From Gemmatimonadota bacterium (GTDB lineage Bacteria; Gemmatimonadota; Gemmatimonadetes; Palauibacterales; Palauibacteraceae): 64,000 bases of DNA. Position 1 is the first letter of the stretch. Each line of letters begins with the position of its first letter. Below, piece after piece: positions 19,380 to 28,053 of the stretch. The notes under the pieces were generated by a model, which saw only the letters and a list, made by a program, of their open reading frames with translations, searched no databases and was not told the DNA's origin. Made by a program: the position numbers and the translations under genes. The stretch covers positions 60,990-124,989 of the forward strand of contig JAGWBR010000005.1 of NCBI GenBank assembly GCA_021295785.1, given 5' to 3'.

Positions 19380-19596
19380 TGACCGTCTCAGTCACTGTGA
19401 TTTCCCACGGGTCGTAAGGATCAACGCGATAGGCAGCGAGGATGTCTCCGTCCCGGTCCAGCACCGTCAAGACAGCTCGGGGCCGGTACTCAATCCCGGC
19501 GTCGCGGAATCTCGCAGATCGGAGACCTCCTCGGAAGCTCTGGAAATGAACTACTCTGCAGCAGATATCGCTACCAGACGAAGCGTGCTCTGTCAA
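19273..19596 (-). pseudogene. Possible beta-propeller C-terminal fragment
   Basis: AVLTVLDRDGDILAAYRVDPYDPWEITVTETVIVLLALDESRQRRVLLFD. Confidence 0.3.
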
Positions 19597-19985
19597 GTGG
19601 TAACTGTCGGGAGTGTCGAGAGCAAATAGAATGTCTGTAGGCCTCGACGGGCTTTGGCGCGCCGTGAGGTGGTCCCGGTTTTTTGGACAAGCGGCCGGCT
19701 CAACAATCAGGCCGCCTCTCGGCTGAGCTTTGCGCGGGCACTGCCCATTCCAGCAATGCCGACCACCGATTCCGCCTACCGATCACGATGTTCCCGCCGG
19801 GGTCGCGCTTGCGGAGCCGGTCGAGCTGTTAGGGCGAGCAAGCCGCCCACACAGGCGGAGGCAAGGCGGCCGCGGACAGTGGTGCGAGGAAGCATCGGGT
19901 CAAGATAGCGCCGTTCGCCCCGTTCCCTTACGCATTACGTTGAGGGGCTGTCCAAAGCCGCCGCTCCCACAACGGAGAAACCGCC

Positions 19986-22046
19986 ATGAGGACCCGTTTT
20001 ATTCGCCGCCGCTTCCCGCTTCCCGCTTCTGGCGCCATGATTCTGGTCGCTGCCCTTGCCCTGACCGCCGCGGTGCCAGCCGTGGCACAGGACGGGGCAA
20101 TGAAGAAGCTCTCGCTCGGGATGTACCTGGACATGGAGAGCGTCTCCAACCCGCGGATCTCGCCCGACGGTAGCCGGATCATCTACACCCTCGGCTGGAT
20201 CGACAAGATGAACGACGCGCGCGAGTCGTCTCTGTGGATCATGGATGCCGACGGATCGCGTCACCGCTTCCTGGTTGAGGGTTCAGGGGCCCGCTGGTCG
20301 CCCGACGGCACCCGCATCGCCTACACGGCCCGCGGCGAACCCGAGGGATCACAGATCTTCGTGCGCTGGATGGACGCGGAAGGAGCCACGTCGCAGATCA
20401 CGCGACTGGAGAAATCGCCGGGCAGCATCCGGTGGTCACCCGACGGCACCATGATTTCGTTCACCATGAATGTCGACGCCGACCCCGCATGGAGCGTCAC
20501 CCCGCCGGGCAAGCCCAAGGGCGCCACATGGACCGAAGGGCCCAAGGTGGTTACGCGCGCCGACTACCGGCAGGACCGCCGCGGATACTCGGACACGGGC
20601 TGGCGGCACATCTTCGTGGTGCCGGCCAGCGGTGGCACGGCCCGCCAGCTGACCGGCGGTGACTGGAACCACTCCGCGGGCCGGTGGACGGCCGACGGCA
20701 GCGAGATCGTGTTCTCGTCGCTGCGCACCGCCGACGCAGAGCTCGCCTGGCGCGAGTCGGAGATCTACGCCGTAGACGTAAACCAGGGCGGCATTCGCCA
20801 GCTCACGAACCGCACCGGTCCTGACACCTCCCCCGTGCCGTCGCCCGACGGATCGCTGATCGCCTACCGGGGCGTCGATTTTCATAACGACACTTACCGG
20901 AACATGGGCATCTACGTGATGGACTCCGACGGTTCAGGCTCGCGGATGATTTCGGGCGATTTCGACCGGTCAATCTCCGGCGGCCTCCAGTGGGCTCCCG
21001 ACGGATCCGGGCTCTACTTCAACTCCAACCGCGAGGGCTCGCGGGACCTGCACTTCGTGAGCCTTGACGGAGGGGTAACCCGGTTGACCGAGGGCCGTCA
21101 TTTGTTCGCCCTCTCCAACTTCAACCACCAGGGCAGGGCTGTGGGAACGCTCACGCTTCCGCAGGCACCGGCCGACGTGGTCGCGTTGGACCTGTCGTCT
21201 CCGGGCGACATGACCACGCTCACCGACGTGAACGGCGACGTGCTCCACGGCGTGAGCATGGGAGAGGTGGAAGAGTTCTGGTACAAATCCACCGATGACC
21301 TGGACATCCAGGGCTGGATCATCCGTCCGCCGGATTTCGATCCGAACGAGGACTATCCCATGATGCTGGCCATTCACGGCGGGCCGCACGGGATGTACAA
21401 CACCGGATTCAACTTTGGATGGCAGGAACACGCCGCGAACGGCTACGTGATCGTGTACACCAACCCCCGCGGCAGCAGCGGCTACGGCAGCGCCTTCGGC
21501 AACGCCATCAAGCGGGCCTACCCCGGAAAGGACTTCGACGACCTGATGGCTGGCGTCGACGAGGTCGTTTCGCGCGGCTATATCGACGAAGAGAACATGT
21601 TCGTGTACGGCTGCTCCGGCGGTGGGGTTCTGACCTCCTGGGTAGTGGGCCACACGAACCGGTTCGCGGCGGCCTCGGCCAACTGCCCGGTCACCAACTG
21701 GCTGTCGTTTGTCGGCACGACCGACGGCATCGGCTGGTACCGGAACTTCGACCACTTTCCGTGGGACGACCCGAGCGAGCACCTCAGGCGGTCGCCGCTC
21801 ATGTACGTGGGTAACGTCACCACACCGACCATGCTCATGACCGGAGAGATGGACCTGCGCACCCCCATGCCGCAGACCGAAGAGTACTATGCGGCGCTCA
21901 AGGTGCTGGGCGTGCCGACGGTCATGGTCCGGTTCAGGAACGAGTGGCACGGCACCTCCAGCACGCCGTCCAACTTCCTCCGCAGTCAGCTGTTCCTGCG
22001 CGAGTGGTTCGAGAGGCACTCCCGCGGCCCGGCCGTGACCCAGTGA
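19986..22046 (+). CDS. S9 family peptidase (acylaminoacyl/prolyl oligopeptidase-like), secreted
   Basis: Signal peptide; N-terminal TolB-like propeller (RISPDGSRIIYTL); GCSGGG nucleophile elbow; MTGEMDLRTPMPQ; NEWHG. Confidence 0.9.
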   Translation: MRTRFIRRRFPLPASGAMILVAALALTAAVPAVAQDGAMKKLSLGMYLDMESVSNPRISPDGSRIIYTLGWIDKMNDARESSLWIMDADGSRHRFLVEGSGARWSPDGTRIAYTARGEPEGSQIFVRWMDAEGATSQITRLEKSPGSIRWSPDGTMISFTMNVDADPAWSVTPPGKPKGATWTEGPKVVTRADYRQDRRGYSDTGWRHIFVVPASGGTARQLTGGDWNHSAGRWTADGSEIVFSSLRTADAELAWRESEIYAVDVNQGGIRQLTNRTGPDTSPVPSPDGSLIAYRGVDFHNDTYRNMGIYVMDSDGSGSRMISGDFDRSISGGLQWAPDGSGLYFNSNREGSRDLHFVSLDGGVTRLTEGRHLFALSNFNHQGRAVGTLTLPQAPADVVALDLSSPGDMTTLTDVNGDVLHGVSMGEVEEFWYKSTDDLDIQGWIIRPPDFDPNEDYPMMLAIHGGPHGMYNTGFNFGWQEHAANGYVIVYTNPRGSSGYGSAFGNAIKRAYPGKDFDDLMAGVDEVVSRGYIDEENMFVYGCSGGGVLTSWVVGHTNRFAAASANCPVTNWLSFVGTTDGIGWYRNFDHFPWDDPSEHLRRSPLMYVGNVTTPTMLMTGEMDLRTPMPQTEEYYAALKVLGVPTVMVRFRNEWHGTSSTPSNFLRSQLFLREWFERHSRGPAVTQ

Positions 22047-25000
22047 TGGCGAGCGGCCCAGCAGCGGGTTTGGCGGTCGTCGCCGGGCTGGTGGCCGCAG
22101 CTCCCGCGGGTGCCCAGGAACTGGTGCCGCAGCATGTGTCGGCCCTTGCCGCCCGGCACATCGGCCCGGAGGGGAACCGAACCGTGGCGGTTGCAGGGGT
22201 CTCCGGCGACCCGATGGTCTACTACGTGGGCGCGGCCACGGGCGGGGTCTGGAAGACCGAGGACGGCGGAAACCACTGGGAACCAGTGTTCGACGATCAG
22301 CCCGTGGGGGCCAGCGGCGCACTGGCGGTGTCGCCCGCGGATCCGTCCGTGGTGTGGTCGGGCACGGGGGAGCCGTTCATCCGGTCGAACGTGTCCGTCG
22401 GCGACGGCATCTACAAATCGACCGACTCGGGGGATACGTGGACCCGGGTCGGCCTGGAGGGGATCGCCACCCGCACCAGCCGCATAGTGCCCCACCCATT
22501 CGACCCGCAGGTGGCCTATGTGGCGGCTCTGGGGCACGCGCACGGACCCCAGCGCGAACGGGGAATCTTCCGCACGACCGACGGCGGAGAGACCTGGGAG
22601 CACGTGTTGTTTGTTGACGAAAACACGGGCGCGTCCGACCTGATCATGAACCCGGCCAATCCGTCGGTTCTGATTGCGGGGATGTGGCAGGTCAGGGTGC
22701 ACCAGTGGACCCGTGAAAGCGGCGGGCCGGGCAGCGGCCTTTTCATGACCCGCGACGGAGGCGACACGTGGCGGCGTCTGGAGGGCAGCGAGCTGCCGAA
22801 GCTGCCCGTCGGCAAGATCGGCCTGTGCATTACGCCCCGTGACCCGGACCGTGTTTACGCGCTCATCGAGACGGGCGACGGCGTGCCCTGGCACGGCCAG
22901 GAGACCGAAAGCGGAGAGCTTTGGCGCTCGGATGATGGCGGACGCAACTGGAGCCTGGTCTCGCACAACCGCGACCTGGCGGGCCGGAGCGCGTACTACA
23001 CGCGGTGCGCGGTATCGCCCGCTGACGAAGACGAGGCGTATTTCCTGGCGGCCCCCTACAACGTCACCCGCGATGGCGGCGCCACGTTCGAGAACACGGT
23101 GGGGCGGACCCGGCCGGGATTCGATCATCACGACATGTGGATCGACCCTTCAGACGCCGACCGGATGGCGGTGGCCCACGATGGCGGCGTCTCCATTTCC
23201 CACAACCGGGGCAAGAGCTGGCGGCGAATCCAGCTGCCCATCGCGCAGATGTACCATGTGCAGGCCGACAACGCCGTGCCCTACAACGTGCTCGGTAACC
23301 GCCAGGACGGCCCGTCGGCGCGGGGTCCGTCGCGCACTACCCAGGGCGGATTCGGCCCCGGCGACATCCCGCGCGGCGAGTGGCGCGAGGTGGGCGGCGG
23401 AGAAAGCGGGTTTGCAACCGCCGATCCGACCGATCCGAACATCGTGTGGTCCAGTGCCTCGGGGGCGGGAGCGCGGGGTGGCATCGTGGTCCGCCACGAC
23501 GTGAGCACAGGGCAGTGGAGGAACGTGGAGGTGTGGCCGGAATCGACCGGCGGGTGGCCGGCGGAGGAGCTTCGCTACCGGTTCCAGTGGACGTTCCCCG
23601 TGGTGATTTCGCCCCACGACAACAACACCATCTATGTGACCAGCCAGCACGTGCACCGCACCCGCAACGGCGGCCAGACCTGGGAGGTCGCGAGCCCCGA
23701 CCTGTCGACCGGCGACTTGTCGCGGATGGGGATTTCGGGAGGTCTCACCCCCGACAACATCGGCGTTGAGTACTGCTGCGTGATCTATGCGTTCGACGAA
23801 TCGCCCGTGCAGGAAGGCGTGCTTTGGGCCGGCACGAACGACGGCTTGGTGCACGTGAGCCGCGACGGCGGCAACACCTGGAACGAGGTCACCGCGAACC
23901 TGCCGGACCTGCCGCCCAACGGGGTGGTCCGCAATATCGATGCCTCGAAATGGGACGCCGGCACCGCTTACCTGTCGGTGGAATTCCACTTTGACGGGAA
24001 CTTCGACCCGTACTTCTACAGGACTTCGGATTTCGGAGAAACCTGGACGAAGATCACGGACGGAATCGAACCTTCGCCCGTGAGCTATGCCCGCAACATT
24101 CTGGAAGATCCGGTGCGTCCCGGGCTTCTGTACGCGGGAACCGAGAGTGCGCTCTACGTGTCGCTCGACGACGGGCGGAACTGGCGGGAGTTCATGCCGG
24201 GCCTGCCGTCCACGCCCTACTACTGGCTGGTGGTGCAGGAGCATTTCAACGATCTGGTAATCGGTACGTACGGCCGGGGCTACTGGATCATCGACGACCT
24301 GGGGCCCCTGCAGCAGCTGACGGCCGAAGTGGCGGCCTCGGAGGCACACCTGTTCGAGCCGCGCGACACATATCGGTTTCGGGAAACCGCCGCGGCGTTT
24401 GAGATGACAAATGACCCGACAGCGGGCGAGAACCCGCCCGACGGTGCCGCCCTCAGTTATTGGTTGAGCGCCGGCACTGCCGATGCCGCACCGACTGTTG
24501 AGCTGGTGATCAGCGACACCGACGGCGAGGTGCGACGCCTCGACGGGACCGCCAACCCCGGCATGAACCGTGTCTGGTGGGACCTGCACGGGGAGCTGAC
24601 GACCGAGGTGAAGCTCCGCACGCCTCCTCCGCACGCTCCGTGGCTGGAGGTGGGTGATGACGGCGAACGGCCGATCATCGCCGGCCGTATGTCAGTGCTT
24701 GTGGTGCCCGGCGACTACGAGGTGACCCTCGTGGTGGACGGGCGGGAGCGCGGGTGGACCGGGCTCACCGTGCTCAAGGACCCCCGTGGCGAGGGTACCT
24801 TGGCCGACATCGCGGCACAGACCGCGGCGATGGAGTCCATCCACGACGACGTGAACCGAGCGGCCGCGGTGATCAACGACATCGAGCTGGCCCGGAAGCA
24901 GCTGCGCGACGCCGGGCTCGTGCTGCGGGCAAGGGAAGAAGGTCTGTCCGACCTGGAGGCGGCAATTGCCGGCCTGGATGCCAGGTTGGTGGCCGTCGAG

Positions 25001-25288
25001 GAGCAGCTCTATCAAATGCTGCTCACTGGTACCGGACAGGACAGAGTGCGCTGGCCCGCGAAGGTGTACGGCCGGTTGCTTTACCTGGCCGGCGCGGTGG
25101 GCACCGCGGACTTTCCCCCGACCGACCAGGCGGTGGAGGTGCACGCGGTGCTGAGAGAGCGTCTGGAGAATGCGGCCGCCGAGTTCGAGGCGGTGCTGGA
25201 GTCGGATCTGCCAGCGTTGAACGACCGACTCCGCGCGGCGGGCATGCCGGTGATCATCTCCGCCCGGGACCAGCCCGCGGCAGGTTGA
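22046..25288 (+). CDS. VPS10/sortilin-type BNR-repeat beta-propeller protein
   Basis: Repeated Asp-box motifs (TEDGGNHWEPV, STDSGDTWTRV, TTDGGETWEHV, TRDGGDTWRRL, RNGGQTWEV); TGATG overlap with peptidase. Confidence 0.88.
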   Translation: MASGPAAGLAVVAGLVAAAPAGAQELVPQHVSALAARHIGPEGNRTVAVAGVSGDPMVYYVGAATGGVWKTEDGGNHWEPVFDDQPVGASGALAVSPADPSVVWSGTGEPFIRSNVSVGDGIYKSTDSGDTWTRVGLEGIATRTSRIVPHPFDPQVAYVAALGHAHGPQRERGIFRTTDGGETWEHVLFVDENTGASDLIMNPANPSVLIAGMWQVRVHQWTRESGGPGSGLFMTRDGGDTWRRLEGSELPKLPVGKIGLCITPRDPDRVYALIETGDGVPWHGQETESGELWRSDDGGRNWSLVSHNRDLAGRSAYYTRCAVSPADEDEAYFLAAPYNVTRDGGATFENTVGRTRPGFDHHDMWIDPSDADRMAVAHDGGVSISHNRGKSWRRIQLPIAQMYHVQADNAVPYNVLGNRQDGPSARGPSRTTQGGFGPGDIPRGEWREVGGGESGFATADPTDPNIVWSSASGAGARGGIVVRHDVSTGQWRNVEVWPESTGGWPAEELRYRFQWTFPVVISPHDNNTIYVTSQHVHRTRNGGQTWEVASPDLSTGDLSRMGISGGLTPDNIGVEYCCVIYAFDESPVQEGVLWAGTNDGLVHVSRDGGNTWNEVTANLPDLPPNGVVRNIDASKWDAGTAYLSVEFHFDGNFDPYFYRTSDFGETWTKITDGIEPSPVSYARNILEDPVRPGLLYAGTESALYVSLDDGRNWREFMPGLPSTPYYWLVVQEHFNDLVIGTYGRGYWIIDDLGPLQQLTAEVAASEAHLFEPRDTYRFRETAAAFEMTNDPTAGENPPDGAALSYWLSAGTADAAPTVELVISDTDGEVRRLDGTANPGMNRVWWDLHGELTTEVKLRTPPPHAPWLEVGDDGERPIIAGRMSVLVVPGDYEVTLVVDGRERGWTGLTVLKDPRGEGTLADIAAQTAAMESIHDDVNRAAAVINDIELARKQLRDAGLVLRAREEGLSDLEAAIAGLDARLVAVEEQLYQMLLTGTGQDRVRWPAKVYGRLLYLAGAVGTADFPPTDQAVEVHAVLRERLENAAAEFEAVLESDLPALNDRLRAAGMPVIISARDQPAAG

Positions 25289-25364
25289 TCTGGAAGAAAA
25301 CACCATGCAATGAAACAGGCCGGCCGGTCCGCGCCACACGCGCGGACCGGCGTCGAGCTTGGCT

Positions 25365-26114
25365 CTAGTGGCCCTCGTCTCCGTCGCTTTCGTCGGCGTG
25401 GCCTTCGTCCTCGTCGCCCTCGTCGGCGTGGTCTCCTTCCATGTCAGCATCATCCTCATGGCCCTCGTCTCCGTCGGCCATGAGTGCCATCACGGGCACG
25501 GTAACGCTGGTGTTCTCCCACTGGATCATGAGATTACCACCATCTCCCTCGGCCGCGAAGCTGATGGTCAGCATCTCAACCATCTCGTCCATCATCTCGG
25601 CCGCTGCACTGAACATGCCCACATCCATGGCCATCACTTCGTCGGAGATGGGAATGCCCCAGCGCTCGAAGTTGGAGTTCACATGGAACATCCACTCGGT
25701 CTCGCCGGGCATGGCATAGAGCGAATAGCTGCCGGCGTCCAGAGCCATGCCGCCGACCATCGCCGCGCCGGTCAGATGCAGGGCGGTGGCCTCGTTGGCT
25801 CCCAGCCGCCACGCCTCGCCGAACGGAACGAGCTCGCCGAACACGACCCGCTCGCGCGCGGACGGTGCGCCGTAACAGATCCGGGCCGCGTTGCCTCCGA
25901 CCATGAAGTCGGTCATGGCCAGCGGGCTGGTGCGCTCCGCGGCCTCTTCCATGGTGGCATTGGCGAGGAAGCAGTCAGCAGCCATCATCATCGCTGCCTC
26001 TTCTTCCATTTCCATTTCCATGTCGTCCGTGGCGTCCGCGCCATCCTGGGCCCCACCGCAGGCAGCCAATGCGAGGGCTCCCGATGTGACGAAAGTCATC
26101 AAATAGCGTCTCAT
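25365..26114 (-). CDS. DUF2911 lipoprotein with acidic His-rich tail
   Basis: LALAACGG lipobox; DUF2911-like FGELVPFGEAWRLGANEATAL..GTYSLYAMPGE-type core; tail DEGHEDDADMEGDHADEGDEDEGHADESDGDEGH. Confidence 0.85.
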   Translation of the reverse strand: MRRYLMTFVTSGALALAACGGAQDGADATDDMEMEMEEEAAMMMAADCFLANATMEEAAERTSPLAMTDFMVGGNAARICYGAPSARERVVFGELVPFGEAWRLGANEATALHLTGAAMVGGMALDAGSYSLYAMPGETEWMFHVNSNFERWGIPISDEVMAMDVGMFSAAAEMMDEMVEMLTISFAAEGDGGNLMIQWENTSVTVPVMALMADGDEGHEDDADMEGDHADEGDEDEGHADESDGDEGH

Positions 26115-26279
26115 TACAAATCTCCCTGGAACCTGAATGTGCGCGATCGTGAAGGTCAACAAGCAAAAACAAAAGACAATGCAGCGCGGGCAACGGTCGC
26201 CCGGCCGCGGCGAGAATCGCGTGTAAGCTAGCAGGAAAACCGCTCCGGCGGTAGTGAGGGGTTCGGCGACGGAGGTTTG

Positions 26280-28013
26280 CTAGTACGCCGTGGTCCGAAA
26301 AACGGGCTGGAAGAGCTCGGTTCGGTGCGCGCACGCCGGGTCGGCGGGGCAGGTGCTGCAGAGCGGGGTTTCGGTTTCCAGGCACCGGTTGCGGTTACCG
26401 AAAAAGAACCGGTCAACCGCGCCCATCGGCAGGTCGCTCTCCCTGCAGACTGCCTTTACGGCCTCGGCGCTGGCCAGGCGGATCTGGTGCTCCGCGTTGC
26501 CGGAAACCAGTCGGCGGGCCGCAAGCGTCTTGAGGAGCGCTGGATCGGTCACCTCAATCAACCCAAGCCGAAGGGCGCTGCGCTGCACGTGGTAGTCGAC
26601 AATCGGTGGCAGCTCCTCGCCGGGCCCCGGTACCAGCCACCGCTCCGGCCTCTGCACCAGGATCATGGCCAGCAGCGCCGACTTTTTTCGGAGTGGATCT
26701 TCCTTGTAACCGCCAATTCGGTCCATCAGCGTGAAGAAAGTCTTCAGTGGTTGGGGCGCGGACCCGGCAATTTCGGTGACGCCGGCCGGTGACAGAGAAA
26801 GGGCTTCCATGTCCCGCCCGTAGTCCCGCGCGACCGCCAGCCGCGACTCGGGCGCCCGAAGCGGACTGGTCCCGCTGTCGGACCTCGTTCTCGCGGTGAA
26901 CCGATCGACCGTCAGGGCTGCTTGCCCGGCGGGGTCCAGCTCTTCGGGTGCCTCCTGCAGCCACCGGCGGCAAACGGCCCACAGGTAGTCGCTCCCTTTG
27001 AGGGTGCGGCCGCCGACGGTACCGTACATGGGACCGCCGTACGCGCCGTCCTTCAATTCCCAGAACCCGAATTGCTGGACCGTCGCGGCGAAGAAAAAAC
27101 CCAGGGCGCGGCCGTGACCGGGCGGCGGAAAAACGTCGCCCGTGAAGTCAAACGGCGTGACCGCGGCCGCCTGCGAACGGAGGGTCTTCGCGACCGCGGT
27201 GATTCTGCTGTCGCAGGGTCGTACGCCGGGGGAGCGTGGCACGCGCCGGATCAAGGCCGTGGAGCGCCCGCTCACCAGCTTGTCCGGGCCGACGCCCTCG
27301 GTGGCCAGGGCAGCGAGCTCCGTCGCCACCCGACCCGCCTCGGCGGGATGGTCGCCCAGGGCCATACGCGCCGCGAAGGCCCCGGCGAAGGTGTCGCCCG
27401 CTCCGGTGGGGTCGACGGTCGCCGCCCTCACCGCCGGCAGGGCAATCTCGTGGTCCCCCAGCCACAACCGCGCTCCTCGGCGGCCCCTGGTCACGACGAG
27501 AATTTTCCCCGGAGCCGCCCGGGGTCGCTGGCCAAACAGCAGCCCGCCCTCCCGTTCATTACACAAGAACACATCGGCGGTAGCGGCCGCCCGCCGCACG
27601 GAGGCCCTGTCCCGGCGGATACCGTTCTCATAGGTGGTAACCACCGCCAGGGCGCCGGCCGCGCGCACTGCCCGGGCAAGGTCCAGCGACTGACGCGGTG
27701 TGAGCGGCGCCACGCAGACGACGTCGCCGGCCGACAGCGGCGGCAGGTGCTCCGGGCCAAGGACTGCCTCGGCGCCGAAGTCGGCCGGCGCATAGACGGC
27801 CCGTTCCCCCTCGTAGCGAATCTCGAACCGGGGCAGCCCGCGCGGGCCGGTCTCGGGGCCAATCCATCGCAGCCCGCTCACCGCCTCCTCCAGCAATCCC
27901 GGAACCGGGTCTGGACGCGGCGCCACCATCGTGACATCGGCCCCGGCCGCGGAGGCTCCGAGCGACATGTAGAGCCCGGCCCCTCCCGCCGAGGCCTCCA
28001 CCCGACCGTCCAC
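26280..28013 (-). CDS. PfkB-family kinase domain fused to Cys-cluster glycosylase-like domain
   Basis: N-half VDPTGAGDTFAGAFAARM (PfkB signature); C-half DFTGDVFPPP...IVDYHVQRSALRLGLI...CLETETPLCSTCPADPACAHR. Confidence 0.75.
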   Translation of the reverse strand: MDGRVEASAGGAGLYMSLGASAAGADVTMVAPRPDPVPGLLEEAVSGLRWIGPETGPRGLPRFEIRYEGERAVYAPADFGAEAVLGPEHLPPLSAGDVVCVAPLTPRQSLDLARAVRAAGALAVVTTYENGIRRDRASVRRAAATADVFLCNEREGGLLFGQRPRAAPGKILVVTRGRRGARLWLGDHEIALPAVRAATVDPTGAGDTFAGAFAARMALGDHPAEAGRVATELAALATEGVGPDKLVSGRSTALIRRVPRSPGVRPCDSRITAVAKTLRSQAAAVTPFDFTGDVFPPPGHGRALGFFFAATVQQFGFWELKDGAYGGPMYGTVGGRTLKGSDYLWAVCRRWLQEAPEELDPAGQAALTVDRFTARTRSDSGTSPLRAPESRLAVARDYGRDMEALSLSPAGVTEIAGSAPQPLKTFFTLMDRIGGYKEDPLRKKSALLAMILVQRPERWLVPGPGEELPPIVDYHVQRSALRLGLIEVTDPALLKTLAARRLVSGNAEHQIRLASAEAVKAVCRESDLPMGAVDRFFFGNRNRCLETETPLCSTCPADPACAHRTELFQPVFRTTAY

Positions 28014-28053
28014 ATGAAGCCGGTCGAGCGAGGGACCTCCCGCTACAACGAGC

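Noticed and set aside
20970-22322. 450-aa minus-strand ORF opposite the S9 peptidase
   Set aside because: Arg/Pro-rich shadow ORF; no domain motifs; sense strand gene is well supported.
23150-24634. 494-aa minus-strand ORF inside the BNR propeller gene
   Set aside because: Arg/His/Val/Gly-rich low-complexity composition; antisense shadow of a confident high-GC coding gene.
25359-26231. 290-aa plus-strand ORF opposite the DUF2911 gene
   Set aside because: Generated by GC-rich short repeats of the acidic tail on the other strand; DUF2911 reading is clearly correct.
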